Below, one piece after another: positions 35,441 to 44,617 of a stretch of 64,000 bases of DNA. The notes beneath the pieces are model-generated. The model had not been told where the DNA came from. It ran no database searches and saw only the letters and a program-made list of their open reading frames with translations. A program made the position numbers and the translations under genes. The stretch's first letter is position 1. Each line of letters opens with the position of its first letter. Source of the stretch: Rhodospirillum sp. (GTDB taxonomy: Bacteria > Pseudomonadota > Alphaproteobacteria > Dongiales > Dongiaceae); NCBI GenBank assembly GCA_013822765.1, contig PNKY01000001.1, positions 186,001-250,000 of the forward strand, read 5' to 3'.

Positions 35441-36283
35441 GTGACTCTTTCCCTTGGATGGACCCTGCTCGTCCTGCTGGCGGCGGTGATGCATGCCGCC
35501 TGGAACGTGCTGGTGAAGTCCGGCACCGACGCGCTGGTCAACATGACCCTGATCATGGGAGCGGGTGGGCTGATCGCGCTCGCCTTCACGCCGTTCGTGA
35601 ACTTCCCCGATCCGGCGAGCTGGATCTTCCTCCTGGGATCGGTGCTGACCCACCTCGGTTATTACGCCTTCCTGCTGTTCGGCTATCGCTATGGCGACCT
35701 GTCGCTGGTCTATCCGACCGCGCGCGGCTCGGCGCCGTTGCTGGTGGCGGTCAGTTCCTGGGTGTTCGTCGGCGAGGTCCTGTCGACGACGGCGATGCTG
35801 GGCGTGGCGGCAATCTCAGCCGGCATCTTCAGCCTCGCGGTCGACCGCGCGCATGACCGCGAGCACAAGTGGCGGCCGGTGATCTTCGGTCTGCTCACCG
35901 GCCTCACCATCATGGGCTATACCTTGTGCGACGGGCAGGGCGTGCGGCTCGCCGGCGATAAATGGGGCTACATCGTCTGGCTGTTCGTGCTCGACACGCC
36001 GCTGGTGCTGCTGGTTTGCATCTATCTGCGCGGCCGCGCGCTGCTGCCGCTTGTGGTGCAGAATTGGAAAGTCGGCGCGATCGGCGGCGCGCTGTCGATG
36101 GCCGCCTACGGCATCGCGATCTATGCCATGAGCCAGGCCTTCATGGCGCAGGTGGCGGCGCTGCGCGAGACCAGCGTGATCTTCGCCGCGATCTTCAGCG
36201 CCGTCATCCTGAAGGAGCGCTTCCACCCCCGCCGCTACCTGGCGGTCGCCATGGTCGCGTTGGGGGCGGTGCTATTGCGCTGA
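35441..36283 (+). CDS. EamA/DMT-family transporter
   Basis: An inner-membrane carrier of 280 residues with ten hydrophobic helices in two EamA repeats. 'LLAAVMHAAWNVLVKSG' opens the first, 'LVYPTARGSAPLLVAVSSW' closes it, and 'ALRETSVIFAAIFSAVILKERF' is the end signature of the second. Substrates of such carriers are metabolites or amino acids; none is implied by context. The first helix begins immediately after GTG 35441, which is taken as the start. In-frame ATGs at 35399 and 35345 would add a non-hydrophobic, poorly supported extension. It converges on the cyclophilin gene with 17 bp between stops. Confidence 0.88.
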   Translation: MTLSLGWTLLVLLAAVMHAAWNVLVKSGTDALVNMTLIMGAGGLIALAFTPFVNFPDPASWIFLLGSVLTHLGYYAFLLFGYRYGDLSLVYPTARGSAPLLVAVSSWVFVGEVLSTTAMLGVAAISAGIFSLAVDRAHDREHKWRPVIFGLLTGLTIMGYTLCDGQGVRLAGDKWGYIVWLFVLDTPLVLLVCIYLRGRALLPLVVQNWKVGAIGGALSMAAYGIAIYAMSQAFMAQVAALRETSVIFAAIFSAVILKERFHPRRYLAVAMVALGAVLLR

Positions 36284-36300
36284 GAACTGAGCGCTCCGGG

Positions 36301-36777
36301 CTACTCGGCGAACTTGACGCTCTTGATCTTGTCGCCCTGCTTCAGCGCGTGCATGGCCTCGAGGCCGTCGGTGATCTTGCCGAACACGGTGTGATTGTTG
36401 TCGAGGTGCGGCTGCGGCTCCAGCACCAGGAAGAACTGCGAGCCGCCGGTGTCGCGGCCGGCATGGGCCATGGACAGGGAGCCTTCGACGTGGCGGTGCG
36501 GGTTGCCCTTCAATTCGCACGCGATCTGCCAGCCCGGGCCGCCGGTGCCGGTGCCATTGGGGCAGCCGCCTTGCGCCACGAAGCCGGGGATGACGCGGTG
36601 GAACTTGAGCCCATCGTAGAAGCCGTCCTTGGCCAGCGTGTAGAAATTGGCGACGGTGTTGGGCGCTACGTCGGGATAGAACTCGATGGTGATGTCGCCG
36701 CGGTCGGTCGCCATCACCGCCTTGGTGAGGGTCTTCAGCTTGTCCGGCGCGATCTCGTGGACCTTGAGCTTGGCCAT
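36301..36777 (-). CDS. Peptidyl-prolyl cis-trans isomerase, cyclophilin type
   Basis: A cytosolic cyclophilin of 158 residues that speeds prolyl isomerisation during folding. The active-site Arg is in 'GLKFHRVIPGFVAQGG', and the binding groove is marked by 'GSLSMAHAGRDTGGSQFFL' and 'HLDNNHTVFGKITDG'. There is no signal peptide, so it is the cytoplasmic (PpiB-like) type with a slightly extended N terminus. It is the last gene of the minus-strand cluster, 52 bp after rppH. Confidence 0.95.
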   Translation of the reverse strand: MAKLKVHEIAPDKLKTLTKAVMATDRGDITIEFYPDVAPNTVANFYTLAKDGFYDGLKFHRVIPGFVAQGGCPNGTGTGGPGWQIACELKGNPHRHVEGSLSMAHAGRDTGGSQFFLVLEPQPHLDNNHTVFGKITDGLEAMHALKQGDKIKSVKFAE

Positions 36778-36829
36778 GGTGGTCTCCTGTTGACGAAGGG
36801 GTCTTGGTAGCGGCGCGCGCCGCGCAAGT

Positions 36830-37345
36830 CTAGCGCTTGATCAAGGGCGCGAATTCGGCCACCAGGTCGTCGTACAGCTTGCGCTTGAAGGGCACGATCA
36901 GGCTGGGCACTTCCGCGAGATCGGCCCAGCGCCAGGACGAGAACTCTGGCTCCTCGGTCGCGATGTTGATGTCGCGGTCGGTGCCGAGGAAGCGGAACGC
37001 GTACCATTTCTGGCGCTGGCCGCGGAACCTGCCCTTCCAGATCTGCGGCACCAGCTCGGCCGGCAGGTCGTATTGCAGCCAGTCCTTGCTCTCGCCGATG
37101 AAGCGCGCGCGGTCGGTGCCGATCTCCTCGCGCATCTCGCGCCAAGCCGCCTGCAGCGGTTCCTCGCGCTTGTCGATGCCGCCCTGCGGCATCTGCCAGG
37201 CCGGGCCGGGGTTGTCGATGCGCTGGGCCACGAACACTTGGCCCTTCTGGTTGACCAGCATGATGCCGACGCCCGGACGGTACGGCAGCTGGGCGATCTG
37301 CTCTGCGGTCAAAGGTGCGCTTTGGGGCGCGCTCGGATGCTTCAT
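36830..37345 (-). CDS. rppH: RNA pyrophosphohydrolase
   Basis: A Nudix hydrolase of 171 residues that removes pyrophosphate from the 5' end of mRNA, triggering decay. 'LPYRPGVGIMLVNQKGQVFVAQRID' and 'AWQMPQGGIDKREEPLQAA' are RppH signatures. The Nudix box GGIDKREEPL...REMREEIG is intact, and 'WYAFRFLG' follows. ATG 37345 is chosen; an in-frame TTG five codons upstream has no ribosome site. It follows the deacetylase-like gene by 29 bp in the gpmI-envC-ctpA cluster, an arrangement common in Alphaproteobacteria. Confidence 0.93.
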   Translation of the reverse strand: MKHPSAPQSAPLTAEQIAQLPYRPGVGIMLVNQKGQVFVAQRIDNPGPAWQMPQGGIDKREEPLQAAWREMREEIGTDRARFIGESKDWLQYDLPAELVPQIWKGRFRGQRQKWYAFRFLGTDRDINIATEEPEFSSWRWADLAEVPSLIVPFKRKLYDDLVAEFAPLIKR

Positions 37346-37374
37346 TGAACGGCGATTCAAAGAGACGGATGCGT

Positions 37375-38382
37375 CTACTCTTCAACCAGCGCGGTAGCCG
37401 GCACAAGTGAAATTTCGTCGCGTCCGACCAGCGCGCGCCGCCAGGCCGGGAATAAAGTGGCGGCACTGGTCGAGTCGACCACGCCCAGCGCGGCCCCGCG
37501 GCGTTGCGCCAGCCCCATCACGGTCTCGATCGAGCGGCCGATCGCGGTCTGTGTCGCATCGCTCACGATGGTCTCGTCCGCCGCGAGGGTGAGCGGCGCG
37601 GTCACCGGCAGTCCGATCACCGCCAGCCCCAGGTCCCGCGCGTGCGCCAGGATCGGCTGCAAGGCGGCGGCATCGGCCAGGAAGGGTTCGCTGCCGCTGA
37701 CGGCGATGCCCGCCACCATCGGCGCGCGCGCCAGCATCTCGTCCAGCCGGCGCCGATTCTCCTCCGGCGCCCGGCCGGCCGCAAGGCCGCTCGCCGGCTG
37801 ATCGAGGGGCAGGTCCAGGAATGCTTCGTGCCCAAAGGCGCGCGCAGCGGCGGTCCACGCCGACAAGTCCGGCGTATCGGCGGCGAAGCTCAGGCTGGTC
37901 TCCGGCGGTGATCCGGTGATGGCCCGCACCGTGTCGACTCGGTTGCGCCCGAGGCCGGTGATAAGCAGGGCGACACGCGGCGCCTGAGGCGAAACCGTGC
38001 TCTGCCGTCCGAAGCGCTGCCAGGCCGGCAGGCTCCCGTCACCCTCCGCCAGCGCGGCGCCGGGATCGGGCGGATACTTGGCGAGCAGCTCGGTGGGAGA
38101 GAGATCTTCCTCGATCGCGAAGCCGACCGAGTTCTCCTTGGCGACCGGCGCCGCAGGCATGGATTGCAGCTGCGCGCCGCCGCCGGTCGAAGCGGGCTGC
38201 CGGGCCTGTGGGACGGCGCCGCCCGGCAGGTTGATGGTGGCGCTCCCGGCCGAGCCCCGCCCGCCGCTCAGTGCGAGATAGGCGATCGCGCCGGCGATGA
38301 AGACGATCAGCAGGCATACCAAAAGAAAACCGGGGCCGCCGAACAGCCCGAGAATGGACTGTGGCGACCCCGATGAACGCAA
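37375..38382 (-). CDS. Divergent polysaccharide deacetylase family protein (YibQ-like)
   Basis: A 335-residue envelope protein with one N-terminal membrane helix ('GFLLVCLLIVFIAGAIAYLAL') and a flexible Gly/Pro/Ala-rich linker. A divergent carbohydrate-deacetylase fold (DUF610) follows from ~residue 140 ('RVALLITGLGRNRVDTVRAI', 'FGHEAFLDLPLDQP', 'VIGLPVTAPLTL'). The usual metal Asp pair after the first strand reads 'TG', and 'PME' reads 'PLD', so catalysis by the standard mechanism is doubtful. The gene normally follows envC and ctpA, as here (15 bp after ctpA), suggesting a role in cell-wall hydrolysis or division. Confidence 0.85.
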   Translation of the reverse strand: MRSSGSPQSILGLFGGPGFLLVCLLIVFIAGAIAYLALSGGRGSAGSATINLPGGAVPQARQPASTGGGAQLQSMPAAPVAKENSVGFAIEEDLSPTELLAKYPPDPGAALAEGDGSLPAWQRFGRQSTVSPQAPRVALLITGLGRNRVDTVRAITGSPPETSLSFAADTPDLSAWTAAARAFGHEAFLDLPLDQPASGLAAGRAPEENRRRLDEMLARAPMVAGIAVSGSEPFLADAAALQPILAHARDLGLAVIGLPVTAPLTLAADETIVSDATQTAIGRSIETVMGLAQRRGAALGVVDSTSAATLFPAWRRALVGRDEISLVPATALVEE

Positions 38383-38397
38383 CGGACGCGCCGCCCG

Positions 38398-39801
38398 CTA
38401 TTTCGCCGCTTGCTTCTGCAGCAGCGACAGGCCGCGCAGCAGGTCGAGGGCGCGCGCCAACTGATAGTCCTCGGACGGGCGGGCGATCTGCTGCCGCTCC
38501 GAGCCGACGAAGGCTTCCTTGTCTTCCGGCTTGGTCTCCTTGGTGGCGGTGGGCTCAGCCGGCTTCTCGGCCGGCGCCTCGACGCCCTGAGTCTCCGCCG
38601 GCATTTGCTCCGGCGCGCTTTCCTTGTCGTCCGGGTTGGACAACGCACCGCGCAGATCGGCCTCGTGCGTGCCGCGCTCCGGTCCAAGGGCTTCGACCTT
38701 GGCCTGCTGCACTTCGATGTCCGGCTCGATGCCCTTGGCCTGGATCGAACGGCCGGACGGCGTGTAGTAGCGCGCGGTGGTGAGGCGGATGGCGCCGTGG
38801 TTCGGGATCGGGATGATCGACTGCACCGAGCCCTTGCCGAACGACTTGGTGCCCAGCACGATCGATCGGCGCTGGTCCTGCAGCGCGCCGGCCACGATCT
38901 CCGAGGCTGAGGCCGAGCCGCCGTTGATCAGGATCACGATCGGCTTGCCGTCCATCAGGTCGCCGGATTCGGCGTTCCAGCGCTGCGCTTCCTCGCTCTT
39001 GCGGCCGCGGGTGGAGACGATTTCGCCCTTGTCCATGAAGTCGTCGCTGACCGCGATCGCCTGGTCGAGCAGGCCGCCCGGGTTGTTGCGCAGGTCGAGC
39101 ACCAAGCCCTGCAGCTGGTTCTTGCTCGCGTCCTTCAGCTTGGTGATCGCCTCGCGCAGGCCGCTGTCGGTTTTTTCGCTGAAGCTGGAAATGCGGACGT
39201 AGCCGACGTTGCCGTCCTCCAGCTCCCAGCGCACCGACTTCACCGCGATGACGGCGCGCTTCAACGTCACGTCGAACGGATCCTGGCTGCCGCGGATGAC
39301 GGTGATGCGGATCGACGATCCGATCTCGCCGCGCATCTTCTCGACCGCCTCGTTGAGCGTCAGGCCCATGATCGGCTGGCCGTCGAGCGCGGAGATGAAA
39401 TCGCCCGGCTGCAGGCCGGCTTCGGCGGCGGGCGTGCCGTCCATCGGCGACACCACCTTGATCAGGCCCTCTTCCATCGTGACTTCGATGCCAAGGCCGC
39501 CGAACTCGCCCTTGGTCTGGACCTGCATGTCGCCGAAGTCTTTCTGGTTCAGGTAGCTCGAATGCGGATCGAGCGAGGTCAGCATGCCGTTGACCGCAGC
39601 CTCGATCAGCTTCTCGTCGTCCGCGGGCTCGACGTAGTTGTCGCGGATCCGCTCGAACACCTCGCCGAACAGGTTGAGCTGCTCATAGGTGTTGCTGGAC
39701 GAGGCGGCCTGCGCGCGGACGCCCGAGGCATGGAACGCAACGCCGCCGATGGTGATGCCGGCGACCAGTGCGGTGGCGGCGAGAAGTGAGGTTCGGAACA
39801 T
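38398..39801 (-). CDS. ctpA: S41-family carboxy-terminal processing peptidase
   Basis: An exported serine protease of 467 residues. A signal anchor or peptide (~1-31) is followed by a helical segment with 'NGMLTSLDPHSSYL', a PDZ domain (~95-180, 'GGLGIEVTMEEGL') and the S41 core. The catalytic Ser lies in 'INGGSASASEIVAGAL' (~294-305) and the Lys in 'TKSFGKGSVQ' (Lys323), the Ser-Lys dyad. An acidic/Pro-rich tail (~385-440) may be an adaptor site. Such proteases trim envelope proteins including murein hydrolases. It lies 77 bp after envC in the same cluster. Confidence 0.94.
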   Translation of the reverse strand: MFRTSLLAATALVAGITIGGVAFHASGVRAQAASSSNTYEQLNLFGEVFERIRDNYVEPADDEKLIEAAVNGMLTSLDPHSSYLNQKDFGDMQVQTKGEFGGLGIEVTMEEGLIKVVSPMDGTPAAEAGLQPGDFISALDGQPIMGLTLNEAVEKMRGEIGSSIRITVIRGSQDPFDVTLKRAVIAVKSVRWELEDGNVGYVRISSFSEKTDSGLREAITKLKDASKNQLQGLVLDLRNNPGGLLDQAIAVSDDFMDKGEIVSTRGRKSEEAQRWNAESGDLMDGKPIVILINGGSASASEIVAGALQDQRRSIVLGTKSFGKGSVQSIIPIPNHGAIRLTTARYYTPSGRSIQAKGIEPDIEVQQAKVEALGPERGTHEADLRGALSNPDDKESAPEQMPAETQGVEAPAEKPAEPTATKETKPEDKEAFVGSERQQIARPSEDYQLARALDLLRGLSLLQKQAAK

Positions 39802-39878
39802 TCGCTTAGCGACCTTCTGTGAAGTGCGAGAGTTCTGCCTATCGTGGCTGGCAGTATCCAGGGGCGGCCCTTAACCGA

Positions 39879-41216
39879 TCATTTAAACCAGGGGGCCGGG
39901 TCGAACGGCTGTCCGCTGCGACGCAGTTCGACATACAGCTGGGGGTGGCCTTGCGCAGTGTCAATCATGGCGCCCACAGGCTCGCCGGCCTTCAACCATT
40001 GTCCGACCACAACGTCAACATGGGCAAGGCCGGCCAGCACCGTATGATAGCCGCCACGGTGCTCGATGATCAATATTTGGCCGTAGGACCGGAAAGGCCC
40101 CTCGAACACGATTTGGCCATCGAACGGGGTGACCACCTGGGCGCCTGACCGGGTGGCGATCACCAGGCCCTTGCCTTCGCCGAACGCGTCGGTCTTCTGC
40201 CCGAATTTTGCCGCAATCTCCCCGCGCGCCGGCTGGATCAGGCCGCCCATCTGCTTGGGGAAAGTCGGCAGATCGGCCGGCGGCGGCTGCAGGCGCATGG
40301 CCGGCGGGGCGGTGCGCGGGACCGCCGCCACCTGTTCGCCGGTCGCCTCGCCCTCGGCGCCCGCTTCGGCCGTGCCCTGGCCGGCGGTCTCTCGCTCGAC
40401 AGCTTGCCGCTCGGCTTCCTTCTTGGCGGCCTCCTTCTTGGCTGCCTCGGCGGCCGCGGCCTGTTGCCGCGCCTCTTCCTCGGCCCGCGCCGCCTCCAGC
40501 CGGTCGAGCAGTTCCTTGAGGCTTTCCGCCTGGTCGGCCAGCTGGCCGACCCGCTTTTTCTGCTCCTGGCTCTGCGCCAGGGTCGCTTCCTGCAGCTTGG
40601 CTTTCTCGTTGAGCAAAGACGCGAGGTGCTGGTTTTCCTGCGCCAGGCGATCGACCGATGCGGCCAGCTCCTCCTGGCGCGCCGCCGCCACCTCGCGCAG
40701 CTCCTGCACCTCGGCGAGGTCGTTCTGCAGCTGTCGGGCGCGATCGTCCAGCGCGCGGGTCGCCGCCGCCATCAGGGTCGCGGCGCGCGCCTCGTCGACC
40801 GGCGTGCGGTCGGACAGGAACGCCGCCTGCGGCGGCCGCAGCGACAGCCGCTCCATCGCAATCAGGGTCTGGCTCAGCTGCGCGCGCTTGCGGTCAAGAT
40901 CGGTGGCGTTGGTCTGCTCGCGTGCCGACAGCTCAGCCAGCTCCTGCTCCAGCTCGGTCGCCTCGGATTCGGCGTCCTGCACTTCCGCGGCGGAACGGAC
41001 CAGCTGCTGCTGCAACTGCGCGACATCTTTGGCGAGACGGTCCGCCTTCTGCTTCAGCTCGCTCGCCTCGATCTTGCCCTGATCGATCTGCTCCTGGATC
41101 TGCTGCAGCTCCTCGCTGGACTGGGCCCACGCTGCGCCGCCGGCCGCCGGCAGCGTGGCCAGCGCGCATAGCCAACGCAGGATACGCAGGTCAGGCAGTG
41201 GCACGGGCGCGCGCAT
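39879..41216 (-). CDS. EnvC-like murein hydrolase activator (M23 fold)
   Basis: A periplasmic protein of 445 residues: a signal peptide ending AAWAQ, a long coiled coil (~33-285), a low-complexity Ala/Glu linker and a LytM/M23 domain (~320-445). The M23 metal ligands are missing: no His-x3-Asp in 'GKGLVIATRSGAQVVTPFDG', and HxH reads 'LYVELR'. This is the EnvC pattern, a non-catalytic activator of amidases during septum splitting. Its start overlaps the gpmI 3' end by 26 bp, which implies translational coupling. Confidence 0.9.
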   Translation of the reverse strand: MRAPVPLPDLRILRWLCALATLPAAGGAAWAQSSEELQQIQEQIDQGKIEASELKQKADRLAKDVAQLQQQLVRSAAEVQDAESEATELEQELAELSAREQTNATDLDRKRAQLSQTLIAMERLSLRPPQAAFLSDRTPVDEARAATLMAAATRALDDRARQLQNDLAEVQELREVAAARQEELAASVDRLAQENQHLASLLNEKAKLQEATLAQSQEQKKRVGQLADQAESLKELLDRLEAARAEEEARQQAAAAEAAKKEAAKKEAERQAVERETAGQGTAEAGAEGEATGEQVAAVPRTAPPAMRLQPPPADLPTFPKQMGGLIQPARGEIAAKFGQKTDAFGEGKGLVIATRSGAQVVTPFDGQIVFEGPFRSYGQILIIEHRGGYHTVLAGLAHVDVVVGQWLKAGEPVGAMIDTAQGHPQLYVELRRSGQPFDPAPWFK

Positions 41217-42753
41217 CCTCGCGGGGCACCAGCAACGAGCGGCCGGTCATGACGGTGGGTTTCGGCAGCCCCATCAGCTCCAGCAGGGTGGGGGCGACGT
41301 CGGCCAGCTTGCCGTCGACTACCTTGCGGCCGTGCGCGCCCACCACGACCACCGGCACGCGGTTCAGCGTGTGCGCCGTGTGCGGCTCGTGAGTGGTGGG
41401 ATCGGTCATCATCTCCGCATTGCCGTGGTCGGCGGTGATCAGCAGCGCGCCGCCCTTGGCCTCGACCGCGGCGCGCAACCGGCCGAGGCAGCGATCGACC
41501 GCTTCCACCGCCATGATGGCGGCCGAGAGATCGCCGGTGTGGCCCACCATGTCGGTGTTGGCGAAATTGACGACCACCAGGTCGAACTGATCGGACTCGA
41601 TGGCAGCGACCAGCTTGTCGGTCACTTCATAGGCCGACATCTCGGGCTTGAGGTCGTAGGTCGCGACCTTGGGCGAGGGCACCAGGATGCGCTCCTCGCC
41701 GGGGAACAGCCGCTCCTCGCCGCCGTTGAAGAAGAAGGTGACGTGCGCGTATTTCTCGGTCTCCGCGATGCGCAGCTGCTTCAGCCCCGCCCTGGACGCG
41801 ATCTCGCCCAGCGTGTCGGTGAGCTCGGACGGCGGGAACAGTGACGGCATGAACTTCGCCAGCGCGGACGAATATTCGACCATGCCCAGCACCGCCGCGA
41901 ACGTCACGGCGTATTTGCGCTTGAAGCCGTCGAACGCGGGATCGAGCAAGGTGGTCAGGATCTGCCGCGCGCGGTCGGCGCGGAAATTGCCCATCAGCAA
42001 CCCGTCGCCGGCCTTCATGCCGGCGAAGCCGTCGATCAAGGTCGGCTTCACGAACTCGTCGGTCTCGTCGCGCGCATAGCCGGCTTCGACCGCGGCGATC
42101 GCGCTCGGCGCTCTGTACGGCGCGTCGCCGAAGAACGCGTTGTAGGCGAGCTCGACGCGCTCCCAGCGCTTGTCGCGGTCCATCGCGTAGTAGCGCCCAC
42201 CGACCGTCGCGAACCGCACATTGCGAAGGCCGGCAAGCTCGGCCGCGACTTCAGTCACATACAGCTTCGCGCTGCTCGGCGGCGTGTCGCGGCCGTCGAG
42301 GAACGCATGCAGCGCCACCGGCACGCCGGCGTCGCTGACCAGCTTGGCCAGCACCACCAGCTGGGCCTGGTGCGAATGCACGCCGCCCGGCGAGAGCAGG
42401 CCCATGAGATGACAGGTGCCGCCGCTCTGCTTCAGCTTGGCGATGAAATCGTGCAGCAAGGGATTGCGTGCGAGCTCGCCGGTGGCGATCGCCTGGTCGA
42501 TGCGCGGCAGGTCCTGCATCACCACCCGACCGGCGCCGAGATTCATGTGGCCGACCTCGGAATTGCCCATCTGCCCTTCCGGCAGGCCGACATGCAGCTC
42601 TGACGCATCGATCAGCGCATGCGGGCACTCGCGCATCATGGCGTGCCAGTTCGGAATGTTGGCCTGCTCGATCGCGTTGTCGTCCGGCTGCGGCCGATGG
42701 CCCCAGCCGTCGAGGATGCAAAGGACTACCGGTTTGGGTCGCTTGTTGGTCAT
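41191..42753 (-). CDS. gpmI: 2,3-bisphosphoglycerate-independent phosphoglycerate mutase
   Basis: Interconverts 3- and 2-phosphoglycerate in glycolysis with two metal ions. At 520 residues it has normal length. The metal site opens with 'VVLCILDGWGHR' (Asp15), the phosphoserine intermediate is Ser65 in 'GQMGNSEVGHMNLGAG', and the C-terminal metal motifs are 'VVNFANTDMVGHTGD' and 'LLITADHGNAEMM'. It overlaps envC by 26 bp and follows the lipoprotein gene by 13 bp. Confidence 0.97.
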   Translation of the reverse strand: MTNKRPKPVVLCILDGWGHRPQPDDNAIEQANIPNWHAMMRECPHALIDASELHVGLPEGQMGNSEVGHMNLGAGRVVMQDLPRIDQAIATGELARNPLLHDFIAKLKQSGGTCHLMGLLSPGGVHSHQAQLVVLAKLVSDAGVPVALHAFLDGRDTPPSSAKLYVTEVAAELAGLRNVRFATVGGRYYAMDRDKRWERVELAYNAFFGDAPYRAPSAIAAVEAGYARDETDEFVKPTLIDGFAGMKAGDGLLMGNFRADRARQILTTLLDPAFDGFKRKYAVTFAAVLGMVEYSSALAKFMPSLFPPSELTDTLGEIASRAGLKQLRIAETEKYAHVTFFFNGGEERLFPGEERILVPSPKVATYDLKPEMSAYEVTDKLVAAIESDQFDLVVVNFANTDMVGHTGDLSAAIMAVEAVDRCLGRLRAAVEAKGGALLITADHGNAEMMTDPTTHEPHTAHTLNRVPVVVVGAHGRKVVDGKLADVAPTLLELMGLPKPTVMTGRSLLVPREDARARATA

Positions 42754-42766
42754 CGTTCGCTATTCG

Positions 42767-43354
42767 TCACTGTTGTTCCACATAGGCCGGGCCGATACGC
42801 TTGAAGCTGATCGGCTTGTCGAAGAATCCCGCCGGCGGCTTGGCGAGGAACGCCTGCCACTGCTCCGGCGTCGCGGTGATCCGCACGTCGGTCATGCCGC
42901 CCTCCACCTTGGTGGTGCCGGGCAGCTTGCCGCTCTTCACCGCCTGTTCCAGCGCGTCGTTTCCAGGGAACGAAACCGACACCGCATCGGTCCCACCGAA
43001 CTCGTACCTGCCGATCACATAGCCGGCCTCGGAACCTGTGACCACGACGTTCAGATAGTCGCCCGATGGCAGGTTGGTGACATGGACGTCGTAGGTCTCG
43101 ATCTCGCCCAGGCCCTCGACCCCATGCTCGGCCAGGGAGATGCTGAGCGCATCCTTCTCGGTCGCGAACACGTGGGCGACCATGTAGCCGTCCTCTTCCT
43201 CCGACATCCACGATCCCCATAGCCGGGGGTCGTTCTTGGCCGGATCCGCCGCCGCGACCGGATGCTCCGATTCGGGCAGGCACCCCGCCAGCAGGGTCGC
43301 CAGCGCAAGGCCCGCCGCCATCCGGCGGAGTCGATCGATGCTCCAAACTGTCAT
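42767..43354 (-). CDS. Putative lipoprotein, 195 aa
   Basis: Not recognised as a named family. A lipoprotein signal is clear: MTVWSIDRLRRMAAGLALAT followed by LLAGC, with acylated Cys25. The mature part opens with 'DPRLWGSWMSEEEDGYMVAHVF', which looks like a small beta-rich domain of the lipocalin/DUF kind with a G-x-W motif. ATG 43354 is chosen because GAGGG precedes it and the lipobox then falls at normal distance; the longer frame runs into rlmH. It is seven bases after the rlmH stop and 13 bp before gpmI, inside the cluster. Confidence 0.82.
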   Translation of the reverse strand: MTVWSIDRLRRMAAGLALATLLAGCLPESEHPVAAADPAKNDPRLWGSWMSEEEDGYMVAHVFATEKDALSISLAEHGVEGLGEIETYDVHVTNLPSGDYLNVVVTGSEAGYVIGRYEFGGTDAVSVSFPGNDALEQAVKSGKLPGTTKVEGGMTDVRITATPEQWQAFLAKPPAGFFDKPISFKRIGPAYVEQQ

Positions 43355-43361
43355 CTTGCCC

Positions 43362-43841
43362 TCAATCGCGGTGATAGGGATGCCCCGCCAGGATCTGTTG
43401 CGCGCGGTAGATCTGCTCCACCAGCATCGCACGGGCCAGCAGGTGCGGCCAAGTCATCTGGCCCAGCGATAACACAAAGTTGGCCTGGCTGCGGAGGTCC
43501 GGCGCGAGGCCGTCCGCGCCGCCCAGCAGGAACAGGATTTCCGGCGCACCCTGTTCCTCCCAGGTCTTGAGGCGGGCGGCGAAGTCCCGGCTGCCCAGGG
43601 TCTTGCCGTGCTCGTCGAGGGCGACCAAGACCGGCCGCCCACCGCCCTTCGGTGCCCCGCGCTCGATCGCCGCCTGCAGCAGGGCGCCCTCGCGCGCCTT
43701 CAGCTCAGGCCCCGACAGCGGTCGCTTTTCCTCGACCTCCTCGATCGCGAGCGGCCAGTGCAGGCGCTTCTGGTATTCGGCGATCAGCGCGGCTTCCGGG
43801 CCGGTCTTGGCGCGGCCCACTGCCAAAATCCGCAGCTTCAT
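43362..43841 (-). CDS. rlmH: 23S rRNA (pseudouridine-1915-N3)-methyltransferase
   Basis: A SPOUT-class methyltransferase of 159 residues that methylates pseudouridine 1915 in helix 69. The diagnostic knot sequence 'ILFLLGGADGLAPDL' and 'LSLGQMTWPHLLARAMLVEQIYRA' with the terminal 'ILAGHPYHRD' are complete. It is the first gene of the minus-strand cluster and is divergent from the DUF2272 gene with only 36 bp between starts. The usual neighbours rsfS and nadD are not present here. Confidence 0.97.
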   Translation of the reverse strand: MKLRILAVGRAKTGPEAALIAEYQKRLHWPLAIEEVEEKRPLSGPELKAREGALLQAAIERGAPKGGGRPVLVALDEHGKTLGSRDFAARLKTWEEQGAPEILFLLGGADGLAPDLRSQANFVLSLGQMTWPHLLARAMLVEQIYRAQQILAGHPYHRD

Positions 43842-43877
43842 GACAGTCTCGGTGAATCGCGCATCGGGAGGGAAATC

Positions 43878-44609
43878 ATGAGTGCAAGGTGGCGGCGACT
43901 CTGTCTGGTGGCACTGCTCGGCTCGGTCTTGGCGGCCTGCGCGGGAGTCCAGCCTCCAGCGCCCCCGCCGGTCGATCCCGCACTGGTCAAGGGCAACATC
44001 CTACGGTTGGCGGACGCGGAATGGAATGCGTTCGGCAGCCAGACCATCACCTACGACAATGGCCGCGAGCGCATCGATCCGGTCGGCGTCTGGGAGGACG
44101 AGCGGCGCGGCTCGCCCCGCATCGGGCAATATTGGCGCCTCGTGGGCGAGGAATGGTCCGGCTATGACTGCGACAAGCCCTGGTCCGCCGCGTTCATCTC
44201 CTGGCTGATGCTGGAAGCGGGCGTGCCGGCGCAGCTGTTCCCGCCCAGCGGCCTGCATTCCGACTACCTGCGCGCGATCGCCGACACCGAGGGCGATCCG
44301 AATGCGCGCTTCGCGCTGCGCGATGCCAAGCTGTTCCGCCCGCGGCCCGGCGATCTCATCTGCGCCACGCGCGCCGGCGCCAGCATTCCCGCCTATAACC
44401 AGATTCCCGATGGCACCACGATGCACTGCGACCTGGTGGTGTTCAATGACGGCCAAACACTGGAGAGCATCGGCGGCAACGTGCGCAACTCGATCTCGAA
44501 GACTGTGCGCCAGCTCGGCCCTGATGGAATGCTGATGCGCGACCGGCCGTGGGTGCTGGTGGTGGAGGACCGCTATCCCGACGCTACGCCGCTGGTGGTG
44601 AGCCGTTAG
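43878..44609 (+). CDS. DUF2272 lipoprotein
   Basis: A predicted lipoprotein of 243 residues. The signal MSARWRRLCLVALLGSVLAA ends in the lipobox LAAC (Cys21), followed by a Pro-rich tether. The body carries a DUF2272/CHAP-like cysteine region ('EEWSGYDCDKPWSAAFISWLMLEAGVP') and 'FRPRPGDLICATR', plus a later His ('TTMHCDLVVF'). This suggests an NlpC/P60-like hydrolase fold acting on peptidoglycan; the family's activity is not established to my knowledge. ATG 43878 has ribosome site GGGAGGG; the open frame upstream belongs to the rlmH antisense strand. Confidence 0.85.
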   Translation: MSARWRRLCLVALLGSVLAACAGVQPPAPPPVDPALVKGNILRLADAEWNAFGSQTITYDNGRERIDPVGVWEDERRGSPRIGQYWRLVGEEWSGYDCDKPWSAAFISWLMLEAGVPAQLFPPSGLHSDYLRAIADTEGDPNARFALRDAKLFRPRPGDLICATRAGASIPAYNQIPDGTTMHCDLVVFNDGQTLESIGGNVRNSISKTVRQLGPDGMLMRDRPWVLVVEDRYPDATPLVVSR

Positions 44610-44617
44610 CGCCGCGG